Of a stretch of 64,000 nt of DNA, positions 51,037 through 58,770 are shown one piece after another. Location of the stretch: NCBI GenBank assembly GCA_965202735.1, contig OZ241844.1, positions 4,402,001 through 4,466,000 on the forward strand. The letters run 5' to 3'. The notes under the pieces are model-generated. The model was given only the letters and a program-made list of their open reading frames with translations, ran no database searches and was not told the DNA's origin. Numbering within the stretch: position 1 is the first letter of the stretch; each line of letters begins with the position of its first letter. The DNA comes from HK1 sp965202735 (GTDB lineage Bacteria; Pseudomonadota; Gammaproteobacteria; HK1). A program made the position numbers and the translations under genes.

Positions 51037-52028
51037 GAACCTTCCGGCGCGCGTGGCGCCGCACCCCCCGGCGTGCGCTGCGGCTTCCGCGCCTCCGCTT
51101 CCGGGGACCCCGCTCCCGGCGCCTTCCCGGGGGCCGGACCGGCGCGGCGGACGGGATCGGCCTGCGGGGCGCCGACGGCGATCGGGCACACCCGCATGCA
51201 TTCGAAGCACTGGGCGAGGAGGCCGCCGCTGCCCACGCTCATCTTGTACCAGGCCATGGAGTTGTCGAGATCGGTGAGGATCGCCTCGCGCTCGGCCGCG
51301 TTCTCGGCCGCGATGGCCTGGTCCAGCATGCGGGGCAGCGCCTCGTACTGCTCCGACATCTCCGCGCACGCCGCCATGTCGTAGCGCATCTCGGCCTGGC
51401 GGCCGTGCTCGTCGATGTCCCCGGAGAGGCATTGCACCGGGCAGAACTTCATGCACGGGGTCTGTCCGGTGCGGCGGAAGAGCGAGACGCAGGACTCGTG
51501 CGGGCAGGGGTTCTCCGCCATCGGCGCGTCCGGCGGCAGCGCGAGCTCGGTGAACACGGAGGCGAAGTACATGTAACCGAACTCGGGGTGCAGCAGGATG
51601 TCTCCGGCCAGCGAGCGGGCGCCGAGGCCGGCGAGCTCCGCGTGCAGCTTCAGGCTCTGGAGCGGCACCCGCGGGCCCGACTCGTTGTCGAGGTCGGGCG
51701 GGCAGTAGATGGAGCGGGCGCGAAACCGGCTCTCGATGAAGAACGCGCAGCCGTAGGCGATGGCGTAGGCGCGGGTCTCGGTGCTCCCGAAGTAGGCCAT
51801 GGCCTTGGCCGGCACCGTCCAGGCGCCCTGCGTCTGGCCACCGACGCCGAGCGAGATGACGGACCGGACCCGGGGCATGAGGTCGCTCGGCCGGTGCCCG
51901 GCCGGTGCGATCCGCTCGATCGCCTCCACGTCGGCGACCCCGGCGACGAGCGCGCCCTTGCGCAGGCAGTAGTCGAGGATCGCCTGCTTCGCGTCCGCCG
52001 TTGAAGCGCTGTCGCCGTGGGTGGTCAT
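51033..52028 (-). CDS. 4Fe-4S reductase related to epoxyqueuosine reductase/dehalogenase C-termini
   Basis: A 331-residue protein. It has a double 4Fe-4S cluster: CPHESCVSLFRRTGQTPCMK and FCPVQC form the first, CFECMRVCP the second (about residues 175-280). The N-terminal part (KGALVAGVADVEAIERIAPA, FGSTETRAYAIAYGCAFFIE) resembles the QueG/reductive-dehalogenase family scaffold, but the cobalamin site cannot be confirmed. The C-terminal 45 residues are Pro/Ala/Arg-rich. It is translationally coupled to the ligase, so a shared reductive step on a CoA-activated substrate is possible. Confidence 0.82.
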   Translation of the reverse strand: MTTHGDSASTADAKQAILDYCLRKGALVAGVADVEAIERIAPAGHRPSDLMPRVRSVISLGVGGQTQGAWTVPAKAMAYFGSTETRAYAIAYGCAFFIESRFRARSIYCPPDLDNESGPRVPLQSLKLHAELAGLGARSLAGDILLHPEFGYMYFASVFTELALPPDAPMAENPCPHESCVSLFRRTGQTPCMKFCPVQCLSGDIDEHGRQAEMRYDMAACAEMSEQYEALPRMLDQAIAAENAAEREAILTDLDNSMAWYKMSVGSGGLLAQCFECMRVCPIAVGAPQADPVRRAGPAPGKAPGAGSPEAEARKPQRTPGGAAPRAPEGS

Positions 52029-52142
52029 CTCCTCGAACCGCCTCGTGCGGATTCCGGTCCGGGGCAGGGAGAAGGCGGCGTGAGGTGATCCTGCCTGACG
52101 GGCCGTACGCCGGCGGAGGCGAAGGCTTCCGGTGGTCGTCGC

Positions 52143-52919
52143 TCAGGCAGGGGGGACCGCCGTCGAGCCGGTCGCGTCGCCGCGCCGCGAGGGCTCGACG
52201 TCCCGGCGGTCGTCCGCGTGCGTGTCTCCGGGTCGGGGCCGCATGGCTCCTTGCAGCGCCGCCGCATTCTGCGCCTCGATATCGCCGAGGCGGTTTTCGA
52301 CGCCATCGAGGCGGTTTTCGACGCCATCGAGGCGGTTTTCGACGCCATCGAGGCGGCTCTCGACGCCATCGAGGCGGCTCTCGACGCCATCGAGGCGGCT
52401 CTCGACGCCATCAAGGCGGCTCTCGACGCCATCGAGGCGGCTCTCGACGCCATCGAGGCGGCTCTCGACGCCATCAAGGCGGTTCTCGACCCGCTCCAGC
52501 CGCGTGACGATGACCTGCTGGCCTTCCTCGACGCGAGCCAGGCGAACATCGAGCCCATGGACACTTTGCCGAAGCTCGCCGATCTCTTTCTGGACGTCTT
52601 TGCGGAGTACGTCGATTTCCGTGTGGATATATCCACGGAGCGTGCCGGCCTCCGAGTGGACATGTTCACGGAGCGTGCCGATCCCCGAATCGACATGTTC
52701 ACGGAGCGCACCGATCTCCGAATCGACATGTTCACGGAGCGCGCCGATCTCCGAATCGACATGTTCGCGGAGCGCGTCGACATCCCGACGCATCTCTCGT
52801 ATCTCGACGCGCAACGGCTCGACGGCACTCACTACCGCCCATCGGATGCCGCCGACCAGTACCCCGGCGGCCACGAGCACCGACCCGACGATGGTCGCGA
52901 CCTCTGCCCAGCGGGTCAT
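52143..52919 (-). CDS. Membrane-anchored coiled-coil protein with heptad and hendecad arrays
   Basis: About 258 residues (ATG 52919; ATG 52964 would add 15). It begins MTRWAEVATIVGS, followed by a membrane helix (VLVAAGVLVGGIRWAVVSAV). Six 11-residue repeats of the type EHVDSEIGALR follow, then a linker, then ten nearly identical heptads RLDGVES/RLDGVEN ending in RLGDIEAQ. The first block fits hendecad and the second heptad coiled-coil spacing, so a long rigid rod projecting from the membrane is expected. The C-terminal 45 residues are polar. Function unknown. Confidence 0.72.
   Translation of the reverse strand: MTRWAEVATIVGSVLVAAGVLVGGIRWAVVSAVEPLRVEIREMRRDVDALREHVDSEIGALREHVDSEIGALREHVDSGIGTLREHVHSEAGTLRGYIHTEIDVLRKDVQKEIGELRQSVHGLDVRLARVEEGQQVIVTRLERVENRLDGVESRLDGVESRLDGVESRLDGVESRLDGVESRLDGVESRLDGVENRLDGVENRLDGVENRLGDIEAQNAAALQGAMRPRPGDTHADDRRDVEPSRRGDATGSTAVPPA
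52288..52498 (-). repeat. 21-bp tandem array in the coiled-coil gene
   Basis: Ten units of GACGCCATCGAGGCGGCTCTC or close variants (plus strand), encoding RLDGVES/RLDGVEN heptads. Differences between units are mostly CGAG to CAAG and GGCTCTC to GGTTTTC, so the array is young. Confidence 0.9.
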
Positions 52920-53119
52920 GAACCGGCGCTCCGGTGCGGGGGATGCGGGCGCATTATCACCCATCGTGGCGACGTCGTCATGGACGCCGGTCGGGCCTGT
53001 CGGGACGCCGGACGGGCCAATGCCCCGGCGACCCGAGCGCGGGCCGGACCCGGGCGGGCGCTGCGTCGAATTTCGAGCCGATGCACCGCTGTCCACCGCA
53101 TCGACTCGACGGCGGGACT

Positions 53120-53455
53120 TCATCGGGTCGACGCTCCCGACTCCCCCATGTGCATCAGCGGCAACGGCATGGGGCTCGATCCGTCCGTGAAGCAGAGCTT
53201 CGAGGCCTGGTCTCTGGAGATGGCGCGCAACGCCTCCAGCGCCTGCAGGCGCACGTAGCCGGGGTTGTCGCCGATCGCCCGGTTGATGCGCTCGATCTCG
53301 CAGGCCAGGGTGTCCGCAGGCACGCGGCGCCGCCCGGCCTCCTCCTCCGCCGCTTCCCGTTTGGCCGCGGCGGCGGCGATCTTCTGCTGCTGCTCGGTGC
53401 GGAAGCGCTCGAGCTCCGCCACGGCCGCGATCGAGAGGACGCGGGGACTGGACAT
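53120..53455 (-). CDS. Small protein, possible C-terminal fragment of an SPFH/band-7 type protein
   Basis: A 111-residue protein beginning MSSPRVLSIAAVAELERFRT, with an Ala/Glu/Lys-rich helix, then RINRAIGDNPGYVRLQALEA and the end DGSSPMPLPLMHMGE. AGGAG lies ten bases upstream of ATG 53455. The tail resembles C-termini of some SPFH-domain proteins as I recall them, which would make this a truncated relative without the SPFH domain. It is not linked to an obvious operon. It could also be an independent small protein. Confidence 0.5.
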   Translation of the reverse strand: MSSPRVLSIAAVAELERFRTEQQQKIAAAAAKREAAEEEAGRRRVPADTLACEIERINRAIGDNPGYVRLQALEALRAISRDQASKLCFTDGSSPMPLPLMHMGESGASTR

Positions 53456-53958
53456 GCGAACGGCTCCTGGAAGCGATGCGGTCCGATGCTATCCGGTTGG
53501 CGGTTCCGGCAGCCATCGCAGTCGGAGCCGAGCGAGGTCGGAGAACGTCCCGGAGCGTGTAGGCGTTCTTCGACGAACCGCAGGCCTCGTCGCATGCGGT
53601 GCCCCATGACCGATGCACGAGTCGGTCCCGGGGGTCGGGGGGAATGTCCGACATCGCCTCGCGGGCAGGTGCGGAGGCGACCTGCCCCACCACGACGGGC
53701 CCGCTCCCGCGCGGGGAAGACCGTCGAGCTTCCGGCCATCCACGCGGCAGTGGAATCCGCGTCTCGCGAACGATTGCAAGCGCCCGCCGACGGGCATGGA
53801 CATCCCGTGTCCAGGGACTCGGAGCGATATCAGCGGAGCCGGACACCCGTGCGCGACATCGCGCGGGGGCCGGGCCGACAGCCTGAGCGAGGACTCGGGC
53901 GGACACCCGTGCGCGATGTTGCGCGGTCCACTGCCGGCGTTCCGGTCTCCCCGGGCCG
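53456..53958. other. Intergenic region with a 60-bp displaced duplication
   Basis: A 503-base region without a supported gene. GGACACCCGTGCGCGACATC at 53841 recurs as GGACACCCGTGCGCGATGTT at 53901 (26-base pair, three mismatches, 60 bases apart). Frames crossing it lack family similarity. Confidence 0.5.
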
Positions 53959-54300
53959 TCACCCGAGCACGTCCAGCTTCAGGTCGAGCACGCGCCCCAT
54001 CCACAGCGCCCGGTCGCGATGATCTTCGAGATCGTGTCCGGTCTCCGGATGCACGAGCACGGTCAGCCCGCGACGGTTCAGCATCAGCCACTGGACGATG
54101 CGGCCGAACTGATCGGGCGCGAACGCGACCTGGTACATCGGCTCGGGATGCGGCCCGACCGGCGCATCGCGCCAGCGCCCGAGCTTCACCGCAAAGCGGG
54201 TATCGAGGGCCTCGCGCACCGCGCCGGCGTCGGTGCGGCTCGCCTCGTCGTAGTAGATATGGGCGTGGTAGCCGGTGACTTCCGGTACGTTTGTCTTCAT
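53959..54300 (-). CDS. DOPA 4,5-dioxygenase family protein
   Basis: A 113-residue protein of the bacterial DOPA-dioxygenase-like family, which includes extradiol ring-cleavage enzymes. Conserved histidines are visible in VTGYHAHIYYDEA, then VGPHPEPMYQVAF, and VLVHPETGHDLEDHRDRALW. Length and motif order fit the family. ATG 54300 is chosen (54312 is an alternative, MEPR start). It is divergent from hyuA. A role in aromatic ring cleavage would suit the surrounding catabolic genes, but the in vivo substrate is unknown. Confidence 0.87.
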   Translation of the reverse strand: MKTNVPEVTGYHAHIYYDEASRTDAGAVREALDTRFAVKLGRWRDAPVGPHPEPMYQVAFAPDQFGRIVQWLMLNRRGLTVLVHPETGHDLEDHRDRALWMGRVLDLKLDVLG

Positions 54301-54480
54301 CCGCGGCTCCATCGTGGTGGGAAGCTCGGTCTCCAGAAGCTCGGTCTCCAGTTGACACGCAGGCGCCCGCGACCGGCAAGCCCACGGCTGCGCCGGCCGC
54401 GCCTCGGCTTCACATTCTTCCCGTGCTCCCGGCGGCGCGGGAGCGGCGTCCGGACATCGGCCCCGGCGCCCCTTCGTCCT

Positions 54481-54509
54481 TTGGCAAACGCCGGACCTTC
54501 CCCTATGCT
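54481..54509 (+). promoter_or_regulatory. Promoter of the hyuA-hyuB operon
   Basis: TTGGCA (54481-54486), 17 bases, TATGCT (54504-54509), 30 bases before the hyuA ATG at 54540. It has the same -10 hexamer as the tRNA-Ser promoter in this window. Confidence 0.65.
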
Positions 54510-54539
54510 TGCCCGCACGCCGGGGATGCGGAACGGATC

Positions 54540-55871
54540 ATGAAGCTCATCGGAGTGGACATCGGCGGGACGTTCACCGATATCGTGTTCGCCGACACCG
54601 AGGCGGACGACATCCGTATCCACAAGGTGCCGACCACCCCCGACGATCCGTCGCTCGGCATGAGCGCCGCGGTGAGCGAGCTCTGCGAGAGGGAGGCGCT
54701 CGCCCCGGGCGAGATCGGACACCTGTTCCACGGCACCACCATCGCCACCAACGCGGTCCTCACCCACGAGGGCGCCCGCACCGGGATGATCACCAGCGAG
54801 GGCTACCGCGACATCGTCCACATTGGCCGCCACCAGCGGCCCCAGCACTACTCCATCCGGCAGGAGATCCCGTGGCAGGACCGGCCCTTCGTCCGCCGGC
54901 GCCACCGCCTCACGGTGCCCGAGCGCATCACGCCTCCGGCCGGCGAGGCTCTCGTCCCCCTCGACGAGGAGGCGGTGCGGCGCGCGGCGCGCCGGCTCCG
55001 GGACGAGGGCGTGGAGGCGATCGCCGTGTGCTTCCTCTTCTCCTGGATCGACCCGGCCCACGAGGAGCGGGCCGCGGCCATCGTGCGCGAGGAGCATCCG
55101 GGCTGCTTCGTGACCACATCCGCCTCCGTATCGCCCCAGTTCCGGGAGTTCGAGCGCTTCACCACCACCGCCATGAACGCGTTCATCGGGCCGCGGGTGC
55201 GCGACTACATGAGCCGGACCGGCGCCCGCATGGAGGAGGCGGGGGTCGCGGCGGAGCTGCACGTCATGAGCTCCAACGGCGGCGTGGCGACGGTGCGGAC
55301 GGTCTCCGAGCGCCCGGTCGTCACCCTGCTCTCGGGACCGGCCGCCGGAGTCCTCGGCGGACGATGGACGGGCGAGCTCTCCGGGCGGCGCAGGCTCATT
55401 ACCTTCGACATGGGCGGCACCTCGGCCGACATCGGCATCGTCGACGAAGGCCGCTTCGCCGAGGCCACCGCGCGCGACACCTGGATCGCCGGATATCCGG
55501 TGCTGGTGTCGATGATCGATATCCACACCATCGGGGCCGGCGGTGGCTCCATCGCCCGGATCGATCGGGGCGGAGGGTTCCGGGTGGGGCCGGAGAGCGC
55601 GGGCGCGGTGCCCGGCCCCGCCGCCTACGGGCGCGGCGGCGCCGAGCCCACCGTGACCGACGCCAACGTGGTGCTCGGCCGGCTCGACCGCGACTTCTTC
55701 CTCGGAGGCGCGATGGCCCTCGACGAACGGGCGGCGGCCGCCGCCGTCGGCCGGCTCGCGCAGGGACTCGGACTCGATGAGCGCGAGGCCGCGGAGGGGA
55801 TGCTCGCCATCGTCAACGCGAACATGGCGAACGCGATCAGCTCGCGCACGGTGCAGAAGGGGGTCGATCCC
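54540..55871 (+). pseudogene. hyuA-like hydantoinase/oxoprolinase A subunit, 5' part (split by IS)
   Basis: The first 444 codons of an HyuA-type ATP-dependent hydantoinase/5-oxoprolinase A subunit: MKLIGVDIGGTFTDIVFADT (phosphate-binding), HGTTIATNAVLTHEGARTG, LLSGPAAGVLGGRW, FDMGGTSADIGIVDEG, SRTVQKGVDP. The frame ends after a few IS codons (stop at 55880). Joining codon 444 to 58021 restores a 693-residue protein (VQKGVDP then RDFSLVAFGGAGPLHA), so the gene was intact before insertion. The 5' part alone lacks the C-terminal third and is probably non-functional. It is driven by the promoter at 54481. Confidence 0.93.
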
Positions 55872-55957
55872 CAGGGCTAATTCGTTCTATGAGCATTTGC
55901 GTTCTGTGACAGTGGGTTGACGGTGATACTGGACTTCCCCGCCACGATTCGATATAC

Positions 55958-57046
55958 ATGCCGCGAGGCATCCGTGGGGACGGGGAAGCGGTGGCGGCTC
56001 TCTCGGAGGTGGCGGTCGACATCGTGGCGGCGGCGCACGAGGCCCGCTTCCGCGACCTGATGCAGGCGCACCACTATCTCGGTGCGGTGCCGGGGATGGG
56101 CGAGACGGTGCGCTATGTCGCGCACCATCACGGTCGATGGCTGGCGCTTGTGGTGTTCTCGGCGCCGGCACTGAAGTGCGGCGCGCGCGACCGCTGGATT
56201 GGCTGGGACTGTGGCGTCCAGTTCAGCCGCCTGCCTCTGGTGACCAACAACGCGCGCTTCCTGCTTCTGCCCGGCGGCCCGCCCAACCTCGGCTCGCGGG
56301 TGCTGTCGCTGTGCACGCGCCGTCTGGTGCGCGACTGGCCGGCCCGGTTTGGCCACGAGGTGCTGCTCGCGGAGACGTTCGTCGACCCCGAGCTGTTCCG
56401 GGGCACGGTCTACCGCGCGGCCAACTGGGTCGAGGTCGGGCGCACTCGCGGCTTCGCCCGCAGCGGGGCCGGCTACCGCGCGCACGCCCGCCCCAAGCTC
56501 GTGTTCCTTCACCCCCTGCGTCGGGACGCGCGAGCCCGGCTGCGCGCCGCCGACCTCGACCCCCGCCTGCGACATGGAGTGGCGAAGATGACGCTCACCG
56601 CCGAACAGATGCGCGCCCTGCCCGAGTGCTTCCAGAACATCCACGACCCCCGCCGCCGCCAGGGCCGGCGCCATGCCCTGCCCACGGTGCTGGCGCTCGC
56701 CGCCGCCGCGACGCTGTGCGGGATGCGCGGCTACAAGGCGATTGACGAATGGGTCCATGACCTCAGCCCCAAGGTGCTGGAGCGCTTCCGCGTGCGCCGC
56801 CGCGATGGCCGATACCGCCCGCCCAGCCTGTCGGCGATGCGCAGCCTCCTGGTGCGCATCGACCCGGCCCAGCTCGACGCCGCGCTGAGAGCTTGGCAAC
56901 AGACCCACGGCTCGGGCGACAGCGCACTGGCCATCGACGGCAAGACCCTGCGCGGCGCCATCGATGACAAGGGCAAACAGACGCATGTGCTCGGCATCAT
57001 CGGCCACGACACCCAGGCGCCCTGGGGGCAAAAAAAGTCGGCATGA
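55958..57046 (+). CDS. ISAs1 transposase ORF1: DruA-like (DUF4338) domain plus transposase N-terminus
   Basis: A 362-residue frame. Residues about 15-190 resemble the DUF4338/DruA-like family (ARFRDLMQAHHYLGAVPGMG, WIGWDCGVQFSRLPLVTNNA, ARFLLLPGGPPNLGSRVLSL, AETFVDPELFRGTVYRAANW). Residues about 210-360 are the ISAs1 helper domain and catalytic start (NIHDPRRRQGRRHALPTVLA, ALAIDGKTLRGAI with the first catalytic Asp at about 327, LGIIGHDTQAPWGQKK). The frame ends at TGA 57044-57046, right after the slippery A AAA AAG at 57031-57037. A short ATG at 56588 (MTLTAEQMRALPE) could start a transposase without the DruA-like domain. Confidence 0.85.
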   Translation: MPRGIRGDGEAVAALSEVAVDIVAAAHEARFRDLMQAHHYLGAVPGMGETVRYVAHHHGRWLALVVFSAPALKCGARDRWIGWDCGVQFSRLPLVTNNARFLLLPGGPPNLGSRVLSLCTRRLVRDWPARFGHEVLLAETFVDPELFRGTVYRAANWVEVGRTRGFARSGAGYRAHARPKLVFLHPLRRDARARLRAADLDPRLRHGVAKMTLTAEQMRALPECFQNIHDPRRRQGRRHALPTVLALAAAATLCGMRGYKAIDEWVHDLSPKVLERFRVRRRDGRYRPPSLSAMRSLLVRIDPAQLDAALRAWQQTHGSGDSALAIDGKTLRGAIDDKGKQTHVLGIIGHDTQAPWGQKKSA

Positions 57047-57771
57047 GGCCCGACGCCGACGAAGGAGAGAAACGCACCAACGAGGTCGGCACCGTCCTGC
57101 CCCTGCTCGAGACCCTGCCCGACATCGCCGGGCGCACCGTCACCGCCGATGCCCTGCTCACCCAGCGCACGCTGGCCTCCTACCTGCTCGGTCGCGGCGC
57201 GCACTACCTGTTCGCCGTAAAGGGCAACCACAAGACCCTGCTCAGCGATATCCGCCTCACTCTCGACCCGGACATCGCCCGACGCGCGCCGGACTTCGAG
57301 GACCACACCCCCAAGCCCGAGCACGGGCGCCGCGAGCGCCGCTCCCTCTGGGTCTGCGACACACTCAACGACTCTCTCGACTTCCCCGGCGTCGCACAGG
57401 TCTTCGCCGTGCGCCGCGAATCCGTCGCGGTCAAGTCCGGCAAACACCGTTGCGACACCGCCTACGGCATCACCAGCCTGACCTCCGGGGCCGCACCGCC
57501 GCACCGCCTGCTCGCCCTCCAGCGCGGACACTGGACCATCGAGGCGACCCACCACATCCTCGACTGGAGCTTCGACGAGGACCGCAGCCGTATCCGCTCG
57601 GGCCACGGACCAGAGAACATGACCCGGCTGCGACGCTTCGCCATCGGCCTCATCAAGGCGCGCGGGCTCGCCGTCGCCGAGACCATGCGCACTCTCGCCA
57701 GGAACCCGAGGCGGCTGCTCGACTGGCTCAAGATGACCGACAACGCCGCCCCCGCACCGGCTCCCGGCTGA
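57043..57771 (+). CDS. ISAs1 transposase ORF2: catalytic C-terminal part, minus-one frame
   Basis: A 242-residue continuation in the -1 frame. It carries the second and third catalytic residues (TVTADALLTQRTLASYLLGR with Asp, GHWTIEATHHILDWSFDEDR with Glu). After a -1 shift at 57031-57037 the product would read GQKK then VGMRPDADEGEKRTNEVG, giving a 604-residue transposase without a gap. The ATG at 57043 is probably an internal methionine, not a start. Since the catalytic triad is split, only the frameshifted protein would be active. Confidence 0.85.
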   Translation: MRPDADEGEKRTNEVGTVLPLLETLPDIAGRTVTADALLTQRTLASYLLGRGAHYLFAVKGNHKTLLSDIRLTLDPDIARRAPDFEDHTPKPEHGRRERRSLWVCDTLNDSLDFPGVAQVFAVRRESVAVKSGKHRCDTAYGITSLTSGAAPPHRLLALQRGHWTIEATHHILDWSFDEDRSRIRSGHGPENMTRLRRFAIGLIKARGLAVAETMRTLARNPRRLLDWLKMTDNAAPAPAPG

Positions 57772-58010
57772 CCGCGCCTGCCCCGCTCCCATCCATCCTC
57801 TGCCCGCCCACCCTCGGCACGCGCCGGGTACGGGCGCTCATGCCCGCATGACCCCGACTCCGGCTCCCGTGCTCCGGCAGGACCCCTGTAGGGCGGCACG
57901 ATGCCAGCCCCATCCAGCGTCCACCCCCCGCCCTGGTCGCCAACACAAAGCGCACGGACCTTCATCGAACGCTCCGAAACGGCGGCAAACATCAGAACAA
58001 ATTCGCCGTG
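57772..58010. other. Non-coding right tail of the ISAs1-type element
   Basis: A 239-base GC-rich stretch inside the IS ending in the right terminal repeat. A frame from 57901 runs across the IS border into the hyuA 3' fragment (289 codons) and could start translation of a truncated protein. Confidence 0.5.
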
Positions 58011-58770
58011 GGTCGATCCCCGCGACTTCTCCCTGGTCGCGTTCGGCGGCGCGGGGCCGCTGCACGCGGTGGAGGTGGCGGCCCGGATCGGGATTCCGGA
58101 GGTCATCGTGCCGCTGTTCCCCGGCATCACCTCGGCGGTGGGACTGCTGACCACCGAGCTTCGCTACGATGCGGTCCGGACCCAGCTCCAGGTGAGCGGC
58201 GGGCTCGATCTCCAGCGCCTCAACGGCGACCTGGCGGCGGTCGAGGCGGGAATCGCCGGCCAGTTCCTGGCCGACGGCGTGGACAGCGCGGATGTCACGT
58301 TCGAGCGATCGGGGGATCTGCGCTACGTGGGGCAGGGCTACGAGCTGCGGGTGGCGTTCCCGGCCGGCGACGTCGGGCCGGCGGAGGCCGAGGATCTCTT
58401 CCGGCGGTTCCACGAGCAGCACCGCGCCGAGTACGGACACGTCTTCGAGGACAGTCCCGTCGAGATCGTGAACGTCCGGGTGGCCGGCGTCGGGCGGACT
58501 CCCACCATCGGCGCTCCGCCCGTGCCGCGCGGGGACTCGCTCGAGGCGGCGCGGGTCAGGACCGGCCGCGGAACGTTCCGTACCGCGGGCGGGGGCCTCG
58601 TCGAGGTCGAGACCGTGTTCTATCGGCGCGAGCGCCTGCCGGTCGGCGAGACGTTCCACGGTCCCGCCGTGGTCCTGCAACGCGACTCCACGACGGTCGT
58701 TCCACCCGGCAGCACCGCGCTTGCGGACGAGGCCGGCAATCTCGTCATCACCATCGGGGACTCGCCATGA
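58011..58770 (+). pseudogene. hyuA-like gene, 3' part (after the IS)
   Basis: The C-terminal 249 codons of the hyuA-like gene, beginning at the target duplication and continuing RDFSLVAFGGAGPLHAVEVA, YVGQGYELRVAFPAGDVGPA and RERLPVGETFHGPAVVLQRD. It is in the right frame relative to the 5' part. Its stop codon overlaps the hyuB start (ATGA at 58767), so hyuB could still be translated if the IS supplies transcription or a start. Confidence 0.93.

Larger units (their letters stand above)
55872..58010 (+). mobile_element. ISAs1-type insertion sequence carrying a DruA-like domain; interrupts hyuA
   Basis: A 2139-bp element with terminal inverted repeats CAGGGCTAATTCGTTCT and CACGGCGAATTTGTTCT. 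It is flanked by a 10-bp target duplication GGTCGATCCC (55862-55871 and 58011-58020). It carries ORF1 and ORF2, which together encode a DUF4338-ISAs1 transposase across a slippery site, and a 240-base non-coding tail. Confidence 0.92.

Noticed and set aside
52288..52498. Possible CRISPR array
   Set aside because: The 21-bp units are directly adjacent with no spacers and encode heptads in frame, so it is a coding minisatellite.
55958..56587. Druantia defence system
   Set aside because: Only a DruA-like domain is present, fused to a transposase inside an IS with TIRs and target duplication; no DruB-E or helicase genes.
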